In this document: positions 51,997-63,955 of the stretch, piece by piece
How positions within the stretch are numbered: the first letter of the stretch is position 1
How the letters are laid out: every line of letters starts with the position of its first letter
Source: Lotus japonicus
Lineage: Eukaryota > Streptophyta > Magnoliopsida > Fabales > Fabaceae
DNA length: 64,000 nt
Direction: 5' to 3'
Assembly (NCBI RefSeq): GCF_012489685.1
Contig: NC_080046.1
Location: 25,240,223 to 25,304,222 of the forward strand
Translations under genes and position numbers: made by a program
The notes under the pieces: generated by a model
The model's input: only the letters and a program-made list of their open reading frames with translations
Database searches by the model: none
Told to the model about the DNA's origin: nothing

Positions 51997-54968
51997 TGTA
52001 AGACCCAAGTTTTTAAGCTTATGCTAAGTGAATAAAATCTTATTCACGACTAGGGTTGATGTGTCGTGAAGGGAAACCTGAACTAGAGTTTACCAAATGA
52101 AACAAATATATGAAGGAGAAAGTTCAGGAAAAGTCTGAGGATTGTATCGAAGTCGATTTAAGTTATAGCACGACTAATATTCGCTTTAAAACCTAGGACA
52201 AGAATCTTAGGAAATAACACTATGTTCCACCCTTGGAACACTGTAGGATTTTAGTCCAAAAATCTTCAGAGAAATGTTAGAACTTCTCTTTTTCCATATA
52301 TCACAATCGTTTCGAGGCGAAACTCTAGGATCTACGAACGTCCGATTCCAATCATCGGAAGTTTGCCGAAACCGAAACCCTGGTATTTCAAAACCCTAGA
52401 ATCACCCGACTATGAGGACTTTTTCTATTCAGAGCTTCAAATGAAGATTCTACACGCGTACACCCATTTCTCTTGATGATCTCAATCTTTCTTCAGAAGG
52501 AAGTTTTCTATTCCGACATTCGATGCAAAAAGCAACTTATCGGGTAAAATAGTTTTACACCGACTATGCATTAGTTGCCAAAAATACAAGGAGACCTCAT
52601 TTTAGTTTTGGAATTCTTTCGCCAAAACATATCTTAGAATTCATGGAGAATGAAGCCAGAAAAATCAGATTCGCGAAACTTTCATTTTACCGCGTTTTGC
52701 CAACCTCTATATATAGCAAGAAAGGTGAGGAAAATTACAAAAACTCCTCCATTTTCTCTCCAAGGCCGCGAGCTCCATAGAAGGAAGAGGAAGAAGAGCT
52801 TTTCTTCATTACTTGCTTGATCGTTGATTAATCAGTTGCTGCTTCAAGGTTTCGAGGTATAGTCGCTAATCCTTACCTCTGATCGCTTTTTCCATAGCTT
52901 TTCTGTAGACTTTTCTGAGCTGATAGTTTTGAGGTTTTTGCAAAACTATCCTGAATATTTCATTTTTGATTCTAAACATCTTCCTTACATGCCCAAGATC
53001 ACTTCTGCCGGATTAGATTTTCCGTTATGCCGCCGGATTTCCGCCGGAATCAATTTTAGCCCTAAATACCCATTTTTGGAGTTTTTGGAGTAAAGCTTCA
53101 ACCTTTAGGCTGAAAACTATCGCCTTAGCTTAGTGCTAGTAGGATTAGTTGTCATAAACGTCGTTGGTGACGTCCCTGTCAAATTTGCTTTTTGGGATTT
53201 CAGTTTTGAAATTCTAAGTTAAAAATCATGACCAAAATACCCCTGCGACAGTTTTTGATCCGATAATTTTTCCGAGTTTAGAATACCCTTAGTTACGGCT
53301 AATGAAAGCATAGGAACCAAGTTTGATCGAAGAAAAATCGAGCCCCACAATTACCAAAAGTGGCCGAGCCCTATAGGAGGAGGAGGAGGAAAATTCCTTT
53401 TCCGAAAACTTGTCCTTTCGCGCTAGATTATCGTACCTCGGAGTATGTACTACTTCGTGTAACCTTAGTGAGCATTGATAGCTTAGTTTCCGATAGATTT
53501 TGATAGAATTCTGTGGTTTTACTTTAAAGGTTCTTTTGAAGAATTTCCTGAAGATCAAGGAGCTCATTGTGAAGGAACGTTTGAGGAGAACGCTGGAATA
53601 ACTAGAGGTAAGGGCAACTTACCTTGCTAGTTAATACTTTAGGTGTCGATGAATTCGACTTGATTTATTGTTTATGCACTTGTTTGTGTTTGACTGGTAA
53701 AATGTTTTCTGAGGCTTCGGCTGACAATGTAGATGATTCATCTACTGAATGATTTTGAGATTGCATTTCATGCTAAGTGCTAAGTGGGTAATTTAGGATG
53801 TGTGGTGCATGCTTTATATGCTAAGTGCTATGTGTTTATTCTGAGATGTATTGATATATGACATGTTGTTGACTGTGATGGGTTAATTATGCTTCTGTAA
53901 TGAAATCTGAGATTCTGAGTAGTGAGAATAGCGGGCAGGTCATGCCGATTTTATTTTGAGAGTTTTGAGAAAGTTTGATAGGACGAATGAGATTCGGGCC
54001 TTGTTATGGTTTTTCATGGATCGAGACATTCTCTGGAGGCATTTGGGATTTGGAGATCCCGAGAACTTATAAGATTCGCGATAAGATTAAAAGGATATTA
54101 TTTTGTAAAGAAAACTCATAAGACATTAAACAACCTCTAAATCTTCACATAATGATAATAAACTCGAAAGGAAGCTTAGGATGAAGATCTTAGTTTTGGA
54201 AAACGAGAAGTGTCGTCGGATCCAAGTGTTGAGAAAGTTGAGAAGTTTTGAGTATGTTGATACTCTTGTGCTGTGGGAGCAGTTATGTCGTTGGGCTATC
54301 CGAGGGATAAGCCGGGAAATTGATAGTTTCCGAGTATGTCGATAATCTTTGCTCGCTGAGCAGTTTTTGACCATCGGATGGAGATGAGTCGGATGATTTG
54401 GAGATCATCATGAGATACAGTTTATGCCTTCGGGTACAGTTTATGCCTTCGGGTACAGTTTATGCCTTCGGGTACAGTTTATGCCTTCGGGTACAATTAT
54501 GCCTTCGGGTACAGTTTATGCCTTCGGGTACAGTTTATACCTTCGGGTACAGTATATGCCTTCGGGTACAGTTTATACCTTCGGGTACAGTTTATACCTT
54601 CGGGTAATTCGGACATCGACGGGGGATATGATCGACCGTGAGGTTAGGATCGACCTGTTGATTGTCGGGCATGGCGGAGGGAAAAGTCGACCCGCAGGGT
54701 TAGGACTGATCCGGCTATGTCAAGGTTGTATGTGACACTCGGGGGTTATGGTCGACACAATGCCAGTGTTAGGACCGACTCAATCGTGCCCAGCCTACTC
54801 CTTCTGGAACCGTCGAGAGTGACGTTGCATTGACATATCATGCACTCTAATTGTATTCGTTGGGGGTTTAGAGGAGTTGATGTTGATAAACATCGTTATG
54901 TGATTTGATGAGTTGATGTTGATAAACATCGATATGTGTTTTGATGAGTAGATGTTGATAAATATCGT
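51997..54968 (+). repeat. 3' LTR of gag-only element 2, left part
   Basis: Colinear with 45448-48406. It carries the TTCG array 54415-54607 and ends at ATCGT, where a minus-strand solo LTR is inserted. Confidence 0.9.
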
Positions 54969-55440
54969 TGTAACACCCCGATTTCGGTGGCGTCACTTTA
55001 GTAACCAAATGGAAAACAGAACTAAACTCCCAACAAAAGATAACAGAACTAATGTACAATAATAATTTCAGCCCCCGCTGTAAGTAGCAACCTCGTCACG
55101 AGTAACCTCCAGTGATGGAAAGTAGAAAAGGGTAACGCCCGTAGGCAAAAGGTACAATCCAAAAGAAAGGTCAAGTGTCTGCAACACTGTCCCTCAAAAT
55201 AAGAATAAGTCAGCCCAACCGGCCTAAAACAAGACCTCCTAAGTCCAACCAACTCTCTGTGATTCCCGTAAAGAAACCACACAAAAGCTATAGGTGGGAA
55301 ACTACCCTGTCCCAAAAGAAACAAATGATGTTCAGAGCTAAGACTCTACTCCTACACTAATCTCATCTCGAGGAGCTCACACTAACACTCAATCCTACAT
55401 GCTCGCGTGATCGTCGTCCGAAATCTGAATTCAGAACGAC

Positions 55441-55640
55441 CTAGTCTATGTACACCATCCGTCCTCCTCTCGCGACCGCGATGCGCTCTTGTTCCAGCAT
55501 TTCAACCCTAGTTCCCCCCCCAAAGGGTGAACCGTCGTGAACCAGTCCGCCAAAGACATCTGACAAAGGGCGTTTGTCCGCCAAAGCACACACAGAAGAC
55601 GCGAGGGTCAACTCCAAAGAATTATGTAAATAATACCACC
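55441..55640 (-). pseudogene. Decayed LTR ORF relative
   Basis: In sense, LTLASSVCALAD and VARGGRMVYID flank a frameshifted centre; both ends match the ORF relatives at 32392-32721 and 33800-33870. Confidence 0.4.
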
Positions 55641-56082
55641 AATAGATATAGATAAGAGAATAGCCACTTAGGCTTATAGCTAGGGATAACATCCTAGGGT
55701 TGTATATTTCACAATGAATATAAAAGACGATAATAACAATTAGCATGCATCAAATAAGATTAACAATTATCAATCACACTCAGCGATTCAATAAGTTATA
55801 TCTCGAAAACTCGATAAGCAATATATCAACGAATATAGTTAAAGTGCATGATATGTCAATGCAACGTCAAATTCTACGGTTCCGGAAGAAGTAGGCTGGG
55901 CACGATCGAGTCGGTCCTAACACTGGCATTGTGTCGACCATAACCCTCGAGTGTCACTTACAACCTTGACATAGCCGGATCAGTCCTAACCCTGCGGGTC
56001 GACTTTTCCCTCCGCCATGCCCGACAATCAACATGTTGATCCTAACCTCACGGTCGATCATATCCCCCGTCGATGTCCGAAT

Positions 56083-56276
56083 TACCCGAAGGTATAAACT
56101 GTACCCGAAGGCATAAACTGTACCCGAAGGCATAAACTGTACCCGAAGGCATAACTGAACCCGAAGGCATAAACTGTACCCGAAGGCATAAACTGTACCC
56201 GAAGGCATAACTGTACCCGAAGGCATAAACTGTACCCGAAGGCATAAACTGTACCCGAAGGCATAAACTGTATCTC
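56083..56276 (-). repeat. Array of ten TTCG hairpin units, minus strand
   Basis: Ten CCCGAAGG units on the plus strand, i.e. CCTTCGGG in sense. The orientation relative to the LTR is the same as in the other arrays. Confidence 0.9.
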
Positions 56277-57074
56277 ATGATGATCTCCAAATCATCCGAC
56301 ACATCTCCATCCGATGGTCAAAAACTGCTCAGCGAGCAAAGAGTATCGACATACTCGGAAACTATCAATTTCCCGGCTTATCTCTCGGATAGCCCATTAA
56401 CACGACTGCTCCCAGAGCGCCAGAGTACCAACATACTCAAACCTTATCGATATCTCAACACTTGGACTCGACGACACTTCTCATTTTCCAAAACTAAGAC
56501 TTGATCCCAAGCTTGCATCCGAGATTGTTATCATTATTTAAAGGTTTAGAGGTTGGTTAATATCTTATGAATTTTCCTTGTAAAAATAGCTTATCGTATT
56601 TCCTACGAGTTTCAAAGATCCCATAATCCCAAGTAAATCCCAGAGAATGTCTCGATCCACTAAAACAATAACAAGGCCCGAACTCCGTTCGTCCCGTCAA
56701 ACTTTCTCAAACTCTCAAAATAAAATCGGCATGACCTGCCCCTTATTCTCACTCCTCAGTATCACAGATATAAGTGTAATAGCATAGTTAAATTAGCACA
56801 ATCCAACAATCATAGCTCATATATCAACACAACCTAAGTTAACCACATAACACTTAGCATATAGGGCAGATATCACACATCCTAGATTAACCATTTAGCA
56901 CATAGCATGTGATTCAAACTCAAAAACAATTCAAGCGATAAATGATTATCAATTGTCAGCCGTAGCCTCAGAAAACATTTCTCAGTCAAACACAAATAAG
57001 TGCATAAACAATAAATCAAGTCGAATTCGTCGACACCTAAAGCATTAGCTAGTATTCAGTTAGAAGCCCTCACC

Positions 57075-58331
57075 TTGGCCAATTTCCATACTAAGGTGCA
57101 ACTCCGATCCGATTACATCTTTGTTTGCCTGCGTCGGCTCGATTCCTTCCATTGTGTAGCTTCGATGCAGGGAGCTTCCGTTCATCGTACGAAAATCAAG
57201 TTTCTGAAACTTGTCGGCGAAGAGTCGCCAGAGAAAGTTGCGGCTCACGGGGTTGACGGAGGAACTGTCGCCGGAGACACAAAGGTAGGTTGTTCCTTCA
57301 TCCTTTCGCGGCCAGAAACTCAACGGCGCTGTCCGTTTCCCCAAAGAGTCGACGGTTTGCCCAGAAAGCTCAGCCGAAGGTCGACGGTGGTTGTCGGGGT
57401 CGTCAAATAAAATGACCCAAATACGAAATTGAAGATAGTGGTTTGCTCTCCTCACGACAAGGATCGTAGCGGTATCCTCCGTTTTTCCATCGGTCGCCGG
57501 AGTTGACCGGAAAGAGCTCCCGAAGGCGGCAGCGGCGGCGGTCGACGGCGACGGAACGACGATCCGGGATATGGGTCTTGTTGTGGACGTTGCAAGGGTT
57601 CCAACGGTACTAACCTCGCTGTGAGCGGAGGTCCGAGTACACCGGAATCGAAGGTCAAAGTTTGCGATGTCGGCGACGGTGGCACTTTGTTTTCTCGTCT
57701 GTTCTTCGTCGTTCTCACCCTCTTCGCCCCAAATCCATCAAACCTTGCCCAGAAGTTGATTTCAACCATTAATGAAGCGTTGTACCTCAGAATTGTTGTC
57801 GATCTCGCTTGGACAGAAGTGGTGTGTGGCCGTGGCTACCTTGTTCATGGTGGTGGTGAAGAAGCTGAAGTATGGCATGGTGTTGGTGGCTTTCACGATA
57901 GTGGTGGGGCTGCCATGGTTGTGGTGCGTTAATGGTGGTGTTGGTTGCTATCGGTGGAAGGAGAAGCAGGGTCGTGGCTGTCCAAAACAGAGGAAGGCTC
58001 ACGAAGGTTGCTTCTTGCGTGAAGTAGCAGAAGAAAGAAGGATGGTTATGGTGGCCTCGTAGTGAACAAGAAGGTGATTGTGGTTCGCTTCAAGAGAAAG
58101 AAATGGTGGTGTGGTGACTTGCTGCAAGAGAGGAAAGCAAGGTGGAAGCCATAATTGTTTCATGGGGGTGGCTCACGAAAATAAAGAAGAAGATGATGTT
58201 GTTGGTGGCTGGTGATTGCACGTAATGGAGAAGAAGAAATCAGCATATATGGTGATGAAGTTGGCATGGAAGAAATGAAGAAAAAGGAATGGGTGTGTCG
58301 AGTATGACAGTGGATGGGGGATAAGGATGGT

Positions 58332-58373
<42 letters not shown>

Positions 58374-58885
58374 GAGAAGAAGAAGAAGAATAAGAAAGAA
58401 AGATAATTATGAAGAGAAAGAAGGAAAAGTCAGAATTGAGCAAGACAGTCGACGAGAATGAGAGAAAGAGAGGGACCGTGGTGTGCGTGTGTTTATGGGT
58501 GCTGCCAGAAAAGAAAAGAATCAGAGAGGATAGGGATGTTTAGATATTTAGGAAAGACATTTGTAAACTGGTATAAATTGATTTATACACTTAAGAATTT
58601 AGTTCACAAAGTTAAGAGAAAAATATATAATGGATATATAACTATACTAAAAATTATGAGGAACTTTATGAAATAGTAAAATATAAATTATGATCACTTT
58701 GAGAAAATTAAAATGATCCATTAACCAAGAAATGAGTAGATATATATCAAAGATCGGATAAGGTTGAATAGATATTTATCAGAGATAGGATAAGAATGAG
58801 TAGATATTTTGTAAACCGGTACAGTTTTGTTTAGATATCGGAGGATTTAACTCAGAGTTAAGATAAAAATATAAATATAAGAGTG
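57075..58885 (-). other. LTR promoter/leader segment unlike the other LTRs
   Basis: 1.8 kb replacing the roughly 0.95 kb found between equivalent points in LTR 11793-15692. In sense it has a long (TA)n run (58334-58366), then a pyrimidine-rich leader with many CCACCACC and TTCTTC stretches, and a GC-richer part with CCGCCG motifs. Its sense 3' border is at AAG-GTGAGGGCTTC, a splice-donor-like site shared with other LTRs. Short frames in it are not convincing genes. Confidence 0.55.
58334..58366. repeat. (TA)n microsatellite
   Basis: About sixteen TA units, possibly the TATA region of this LTR's promoter on the minus strand. Confidence 0.9.
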
Positions 58886-59562
58886 ATTCCGATTTTTCCG
58901 GCTTCATTCTCCGTGAATTCTAAGATAGGTTTTGGCGACATAAATCCAAAACTCAAAAGAGGTTTCCTGGTATTTTAGGTGACTAACGCAAAGTCGGGGT
59001 AAAACTATTTTACCCGATAAGTTACTTTTTGCATCGAATGTCGGAATAGAAAACTTCCTTCTGAAGAAAGATTGAAATCATCAAGAGAAATGGGTGTACG
59101 CGTGTAGAATCTTCATTTGAAGCTCTGAATAGAAAAAGTCTTCATCATCGGTTGATTCTAGGGTTTTGAAATACCAGGGTTTCGGTTTCGGCAAACTTCC
59201 GATGATTGGAATCGGACGTTCGTAGATCCTAGAGTTTCGCCTCGAAACGATTGTGATATATGGAAAAAGAGAAGTTCTAACATTTCTCTGAAGAATTTTG
59301 GAAGAAATTCCTACAGTGTTCCAAGGGTGGAACATAGTTTGATTTCCTAAGGTTCTTGTCCTAGGTTTTAAAACGAATATAAGTCGTGCTATAACTTAAA
59401 TCGACTCGGATACAATCCTTAGACTTTTCCTGAACTTTCTCCTTCATAAATTTATTTCATCCGATAAACTCTTGTTCAGGTTTTTCCTTCGCGATACATC
59501 AAGCCTAATCGTAAACGGAAATCTCTTCCACTTATTCTAAGCTTAAAAACTTGGGTCTTACA

Positions 59563-60266
59563 ATCGTTATGTGCTTTGATGATGGAATTGTACTAGAGTT
59601 TTGATAACATGCTATGTTTAAACCTTAGGGTAGACAATGCAGAACTTATATGTATATATATAACATATATATATATACCCCTTATACTTTACCTGTTGTC
59701 TTGTATTCGCTACACTATATTCCGTAAGTTGACCCTTGCACGTGCTACCTGTGTTTGGGGGGCTATGTATGCCCTTTTTGTCAGATGTCGTCGATGGATT
59801 CTTTCGTGATTCTTCGTCGTTCGGGGAAGACCCGGAGCGGAATGACTACTACTGAGCCTTCGACGTGGACCCGGACTTCATGCATGACTAGATGAGAGTC
59901 GATGATGGAAGTATGGGGGATGGGTGTTTAGAGTCTACTAAGGTTGGGTGTTAGTGTCCTAGCTCTGACTTATTCTTATTTTTGGAGGGCTTGTGTTGCT
60001 GACACTTGACCTATCATTTTGGGGATTGTACATTTTGCCTACGGGCGTTACACTTTTCTACTTTCCGTCACTGGAGGTTACTCGTGACGAGGTCGCTACT
60101 TACAGCGGGGGATGTTATATGTATTGTGTATTAGTTCTGTTGCCTTTCGCATTTGGGTTTTATTTATTTCAGTCTTAGTTATTATCGAAAAAAAAAATAT
60201 TTACGTTTTTCCGCATTAAGTTTATTTTGGTTACTAAAGTGACGCCACCAAAATCGGGGTGTTACA
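59563..60266 (+). repeat. 3' LTR of gag-only element 2, right part
   Basis: Resumes after the nested solo LTR with the duplicated ATCGT and matches 48402-49108 to the terminus GGGTGTTACA. Confidence 0.9.
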
Positions 60267-60271
60267 TTTGC

Positions 60272-60611
60272 TGGGACATATGTTCCAGACATTGTGCTCT
60301 CTGCAGCAAAGGGAACTACCAGTGCCAGTGGTACTAAGGCAGTTGGTTCTAGCAAGGAAGACATCTTGGATGAGTTGAAGGTTGTCTCCAAGTCTCTTGG
60401 TGACACTTTTCAGGCTTGCAAGGTCAGAAAATTCAATGTTGATCAACTCATCAAGACTATGTTAGATGTTGCAACTGCTGCTGCTGATGAAGAAGAAGAT
60501 GTTGAGACTGAGGAGGCTGTAGAGGAAGAAGAAGAGGAAGACAATGAAGATGAAGATGAAGAGGATGTGACTGATTCTGAGAGCTCTGCAACTCAGAGCA
60601 CATCTCTTTGA
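60272..60611 (+). pseudogene. Envelope-like gene of Sirevirus 2, 3' part
   Basis: Continues from PLKFDYRLF at 45447 with AGTYVPDIVLSAAKG, then a helical part (DILDELKVVSKSLGDTFQAC) and a very acidic tail of Glu/Asp runs ending ATQSTSL and TGA. Downstream 60612-60900 is untranslated internal DNA with a PPT-like AAGGGGGAG at 60783. Confidence 0.85.
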
Positions 60612-60900
60612 TTTATTCTTTTTCTTTTGGATGTATTTGAGCCCTGTGTGACTATGTGCGCTCCTTATTTGCTTCTGGTCTGTATAATTCTTGAACATGG
60701 TGCTGATGACTTCTGTGGTTTGCTCTGGTAAACACATGGATGCTATTCTGTTATGACTACCTTTGCCATATTATGCTAATAAGGGGGAGTAATTAGTATT
60801 TGGTAGCTGGTTCTTTATGGCTTTCTGCTATTGTGGTTTGGTGGCTTCTTGCTACTGTGCAATTGTGTGTTCTATACAAACTACACCTTGTTGTTTGTGA

Positions 60901-62104
60901 TGAAGGTATGAAAAACGGTAGAAAGGGGGGGTTTGAATAACGTTTTCAGAATAAAACTTCCACCTTAAAGATTTTAACAAATCATTCGAAAACAAAGTGC
61001 TTAAGATAAGAGATAGAAAAGCACACAAGGATTTTATCCTGGTTCACTTGATTAAATCACTCAAGCTAATCCAGTCCACCCGTTAAGGTGATTTCTTCCT
61101 TCTTAGAATGAAGGCAATCCCCTAATCAGGTAAATGTTACAGCTGCACTTGAAACCTACAAGTGACTAACACTACACTGACTTAGCTCACACTAAGATTC
61201 ACTCTCTTAGTCTTCTCTAGGATCCGATCAAACTTGATCTCCTAAAGGTAACTAAACAACTGTTTAAGAAAGAATGTTTACAAAGAATTTGCTTCTGAAA
61301 AGCTAATAGTAAACACGATGAATTCATATGAAAGAATGCTTAGAAGGTTTTGAATATAGCTTGCGCGTGTTAGATTCTTCCAACCGCATCTTTCAATCTT
61401 CAGCCTCTATTTATACTCCAAGGATTATGGTTTGAACGCTGCATGGGAATGCTACCGTTGGAGGGCAGTTCTCGAAATTCCAGCTTCTGCTGTGGCTGAG
61501 AATGTTAGGTAGGTCGTCAGGATAGTACATTTGCTTTTGTACTTGGATAGTGACTTGACCTTTAAACCAAGTAGACTTCTGATCAGGGGAATGCTTCATG
61601 TTGGAACTTGTGAAGCTCGTTGATCAGAGTCAGAGGGAAGCACAGATCCTCTTACTGTTGTATCTTCTGATTCTGAACTCAGAGGGAAGTACATGGTCTT
61701 CAGAGTCATCTTGCTTCTGGACATCAGAGTTTCCACTTTTCAGCTTCTGGATCTACAGAGTCTTCTACACCAGCAGAACATCTGAACCTTCAGAGTTTCT
61801 TGGTCGTCAGACCGTCTGGATCTTCAGAACTTCAAGTGACTGAGTCCATATCAGAGCTTGTGTGACTTCAGATCTTCTGAAGCATTTCTACTGTTCAGAG
61901 TGAACATAGATGTTGCGAAAGCGTTGCTTGGGTCAATCTTTATGCACAGTGCTTCTGATTTGTGTGAGATTGAATTGAGGTCAGAGCTTGTAAATAGCAC
62001 ACTCAGAAAAACACATTAGAGTACCATAATTGTTCATACTAAAATGTTAACTTGTAATCATCAAAACATAGAGTTGTACTACTCGATCAAAACTTGATCT
62101 TACA
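60901..62104 (-). mobile_element. Solo LTR of the Sirevirus 1 type, TSD TGTGA
   Basis: 1204 bp, same type as 30423-31632 (1210 bp), from TGAAGGTATGAAAAACGG to CTTGATCTTACA on the plus strand. Flanked by TGTGA at 60896-60900 and 62105-62109. No internal sequence. Confidence 0.93.
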
Positions 62105-62340
62105 TGTGATACTTGATTGTGTGCTGCTGTGCTAAAACTCTGATATGGTGTTCTGCTGCACTGAGAATGGTTCTGAGATGGAAATGTGCATAGCTGATAC
62201 TACTAGCTATGTTGATGTGTAAGCTACCTTGTTTGTGTGGATGTTCTTCTATGTTGATTCAACTTTTTCAAGTTCCAAGTTGCTGAAGAGTTCTTTATGG
62301 TAGTGGATTGTATTAGCTAATATTTGACAAAGGGAGAGAT
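62105..62340 (+). other. Sirevirus 2 internal 3' region and polypurine tract
   Basis: Matches 35552-35762 nearly throughout. It ends with AAAGGGAGAGAT before the 3' LTR. With the earlier tract at 60783 there are two PPT-like runs, a feature reported for Sireviruses. Confidence 0.75.
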
Positions 62341-63253
62341 TGTTGTTCCTTTGTTATGTTGTTTGCATTTTAGCTAAGTTAAGTTTTTGGCCAACATGTC
62401 GGACCCGATGTCACAACATCTTGCCTGTGACATATGTCCCTGCGAAACCTGCAATGAGTTGGCTAGGTTTTCAGTGAAGCTTCGTTTTCATTACTTGGTG
62501 ATCAAGCTAGGGTATTTCTGGAAGCTTCTATGCGCCGTTCAAGGATTATATTCTATGTGATCAAATCGGTTTCAATGATTTGATCTGAGATTGTGTGGGA
62601 GTTTTATTTCTGAAATAGGAAACTTATTATTGAAGACTTTTCTGCAGATTTGTTTTCTAGTAACTCCCTGAGTGTTGTGTGGACCTTTTCTCGTCTAAAC
62701 CCATCGAAGACAAGGCCTGGATGACTGCTATATATGAAGACCGAAACCTAGTGTTTAGGTAGAGAGCTTCTATTGAGTAAAACTAGGGTTTACTCTTGTC
62801 TGTGTTCACACTTGTTGTTCTCTCAGCTTATTCATGTATTTATTCTTTTGCTAAGAGTTTAGTTTTTTGTTGTTTGATCATGAGATCCGTCTTTGCTCTT
62901 GTTGTGAGCTATTGAATCAATGTGGCAGTGATTGAGAGAAAGTGAGAGGGGATCTCATAATTAGGGGAGGACTAAGTAATAAACACTTGTAGAGATAGGT
63001 AGAAAAGGCTGTGAATTGGGGCAGTTTAATTAAGACCTTTTGTGTACAATTTCTCTAAATAGTGGATTATCTTTCTCTTGGGTGAAAACCCTCCAGACGT
63101 AGGTGATTTTGCACCGAACTAGGTTAACAATCTCGTGTGTCTTGTCTCTGTTTATGTTCTTTATATTGCACATTCAATTAACTGTTTCTATCATGTTGTA
63201 CAAGATGTCTTAGACATCTGGCAGAACATCTGTCCGCGTGTGCCAGTATTTCA
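62341..63253 (+). repeat. 3' LTR of Sirevirus 2
   Basis: 913 bp, TGTTGTTCC to AGTATTTCA. It contains the 56 bp missing from the 5' LTR. It is followed directly by the old gag-like coding sequence. Confidence 0.88.
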
Positions 63254-63671
63254 AGAACTACCATTTCGTTTCAGATCTTTCCTCGGAGATCAGGGGCTTT
63301 TGTCACGAGGTCCCACTGGACAATTTCCTTATTTATAGTGGTTTAGCAAATGATGATCTCCCTTGGCAACATCAGCAAAAAGGCGACTTTCTCAACTTCC
63401 ATTTCTTCTACATCTATGATTCTCTGTTTACCGAATTGGGGATAAGACTCTCCTTTCCCCTTTTTATTGCTCTGTTCTGAGCGATATCAACGTCTCTCCC
63501 TGCCAGATGCACCCCAACGCATGGGTATTCATGAGGTGCTACGAAATTCTCTGCGATGCCATCCAATGTGAGCCATCGCCCACCTACTTCTTCTACTTCT
63601 ACGACGTGGACGCAAAGTCTTTGCAGCCACGCGGCTGGGTTTCTCTTAAAGCCAGGCCTGACCGCAAATGA
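63254..63671 (+). pseudogene. Old gypsy-type gag-like domain (Transposase_28-like), frameshifted
   Basis: A first frame to 63480 carries LNFHFFYIYDSLFTELGIRL. A second, shifted frame from 63480 to TGA 63669-63671 carries SPCQMHPNAWVFMRCYEILC and PRGWVSLKARP. This order resembles the 'putative gypsy type transposon' domain (PF04195) found near gag of Tat-like elements; that is recognition by eye. The N-terminal end is likely the 35335-35550 fragment on the other side of Sirevirus 2. Confidence 0.55.
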
Positions 63672-63730
63672 CTCAACCCATTCAAAACCAACGCCAAGTC
63701 CAACTTCGCCCAGAGGTATTTTAAGATTGG

Positions 63731-63955
63731 GTGACTCATGAATACCCCAAGGTCTTTACTCTAAGGGACGAGATCGCCCGCTTCCCCCTTTACTGGACAG
63801 AACTTCCCAATAGCATCTTCGACCCGCTAGAGGACTCCCTAATTGATACTAACAAGATCATCATCATTATCTTTGCCAAAATCCCAATCCTTGATTGTGG
63901 TAGGGTCATTGACGCTGCCAAGAAGTCGTTGACTCCTAAGTACCTAGGTTGCTAA
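63731..63955 (+). pseudogene. Continuation of the old gag-like gene
   Basis: 74 codons after another frame change, with RFPLYWTELPNS and a stop at 63953-63955. The FPLYW stretch is common in the same domain family. Nothing is seen in the last 45 bases of the window. Confidence 0.5.

Larger units (their letters stand above)
54969..59562 (-). mobile_element. Solo gypsy LTR on the minus strand, TSD ATCGT
   Basis: 4594 bp from TGTAACACCCCGATTTC to CTTGGGTCTTACA on the plus strand, flanked by ATCGT at 54964-54968 and 59563-59567. It lacks primer site, coding region and polypurine tract. Outer parts match the LTRs of the gag-only elements; the middle 57075-58885 does not. Confidence 0.92.
45448..60266 (+). 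mobile_element. Gag-only gypsy element 2, TSD TTTGC, with a nested solo LTR
   Basis: LTRs 45448-49108 (3661 bp) and 51997-60266 (about 3671 bp without the nested LTR), flanked by TTTGC at 45443-45447 and 60267-60271. Internal DNA is 2.9 kb: altered primer site, gag with one stop, relic, chromodomain-like remnant, polypurine tract. It leaves the polyprotein at the same place (after DGNLLT) as element 1, so both descend from one gag-only ancestor. LTR differences, including a 9-bp indel near 53090, show it is older than element 1. Confidence 0.9.
35552..63253 (+). mobile_element. Ty1/copia Sirevirus 2, pol-less, split by three insertions
   Basis: LTRs 35763-36619 and 62341-63253, primer site 36622-36633, gag (36685-36850 and 40514-42732), a region without pol motifs, an envelope-like gene (43821-45447 and 60272-60611), PPT-like tracts at 60783 and 62328. 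Integrase, RT and RNase H are absent, so it is non-autonomous. Insertions at 36851, 45448 and 60901 each have a clean 5-bp duplication. Upstream of the left LTR, 35552-35762 repeats the sequence that precedes the right LTR, so the left end is not a simple insertion border. Confidence 0.85.

Noticed and set aside
57060..58062. Several 70-130-codon frames in the GC-richer part of the minus-strand solo LTR, resembling a host gene
   Set aside because: The frames overlap on both strands, share no domain, and lie inside a solo LTR with target duplication. The region looks like an LTR leader.
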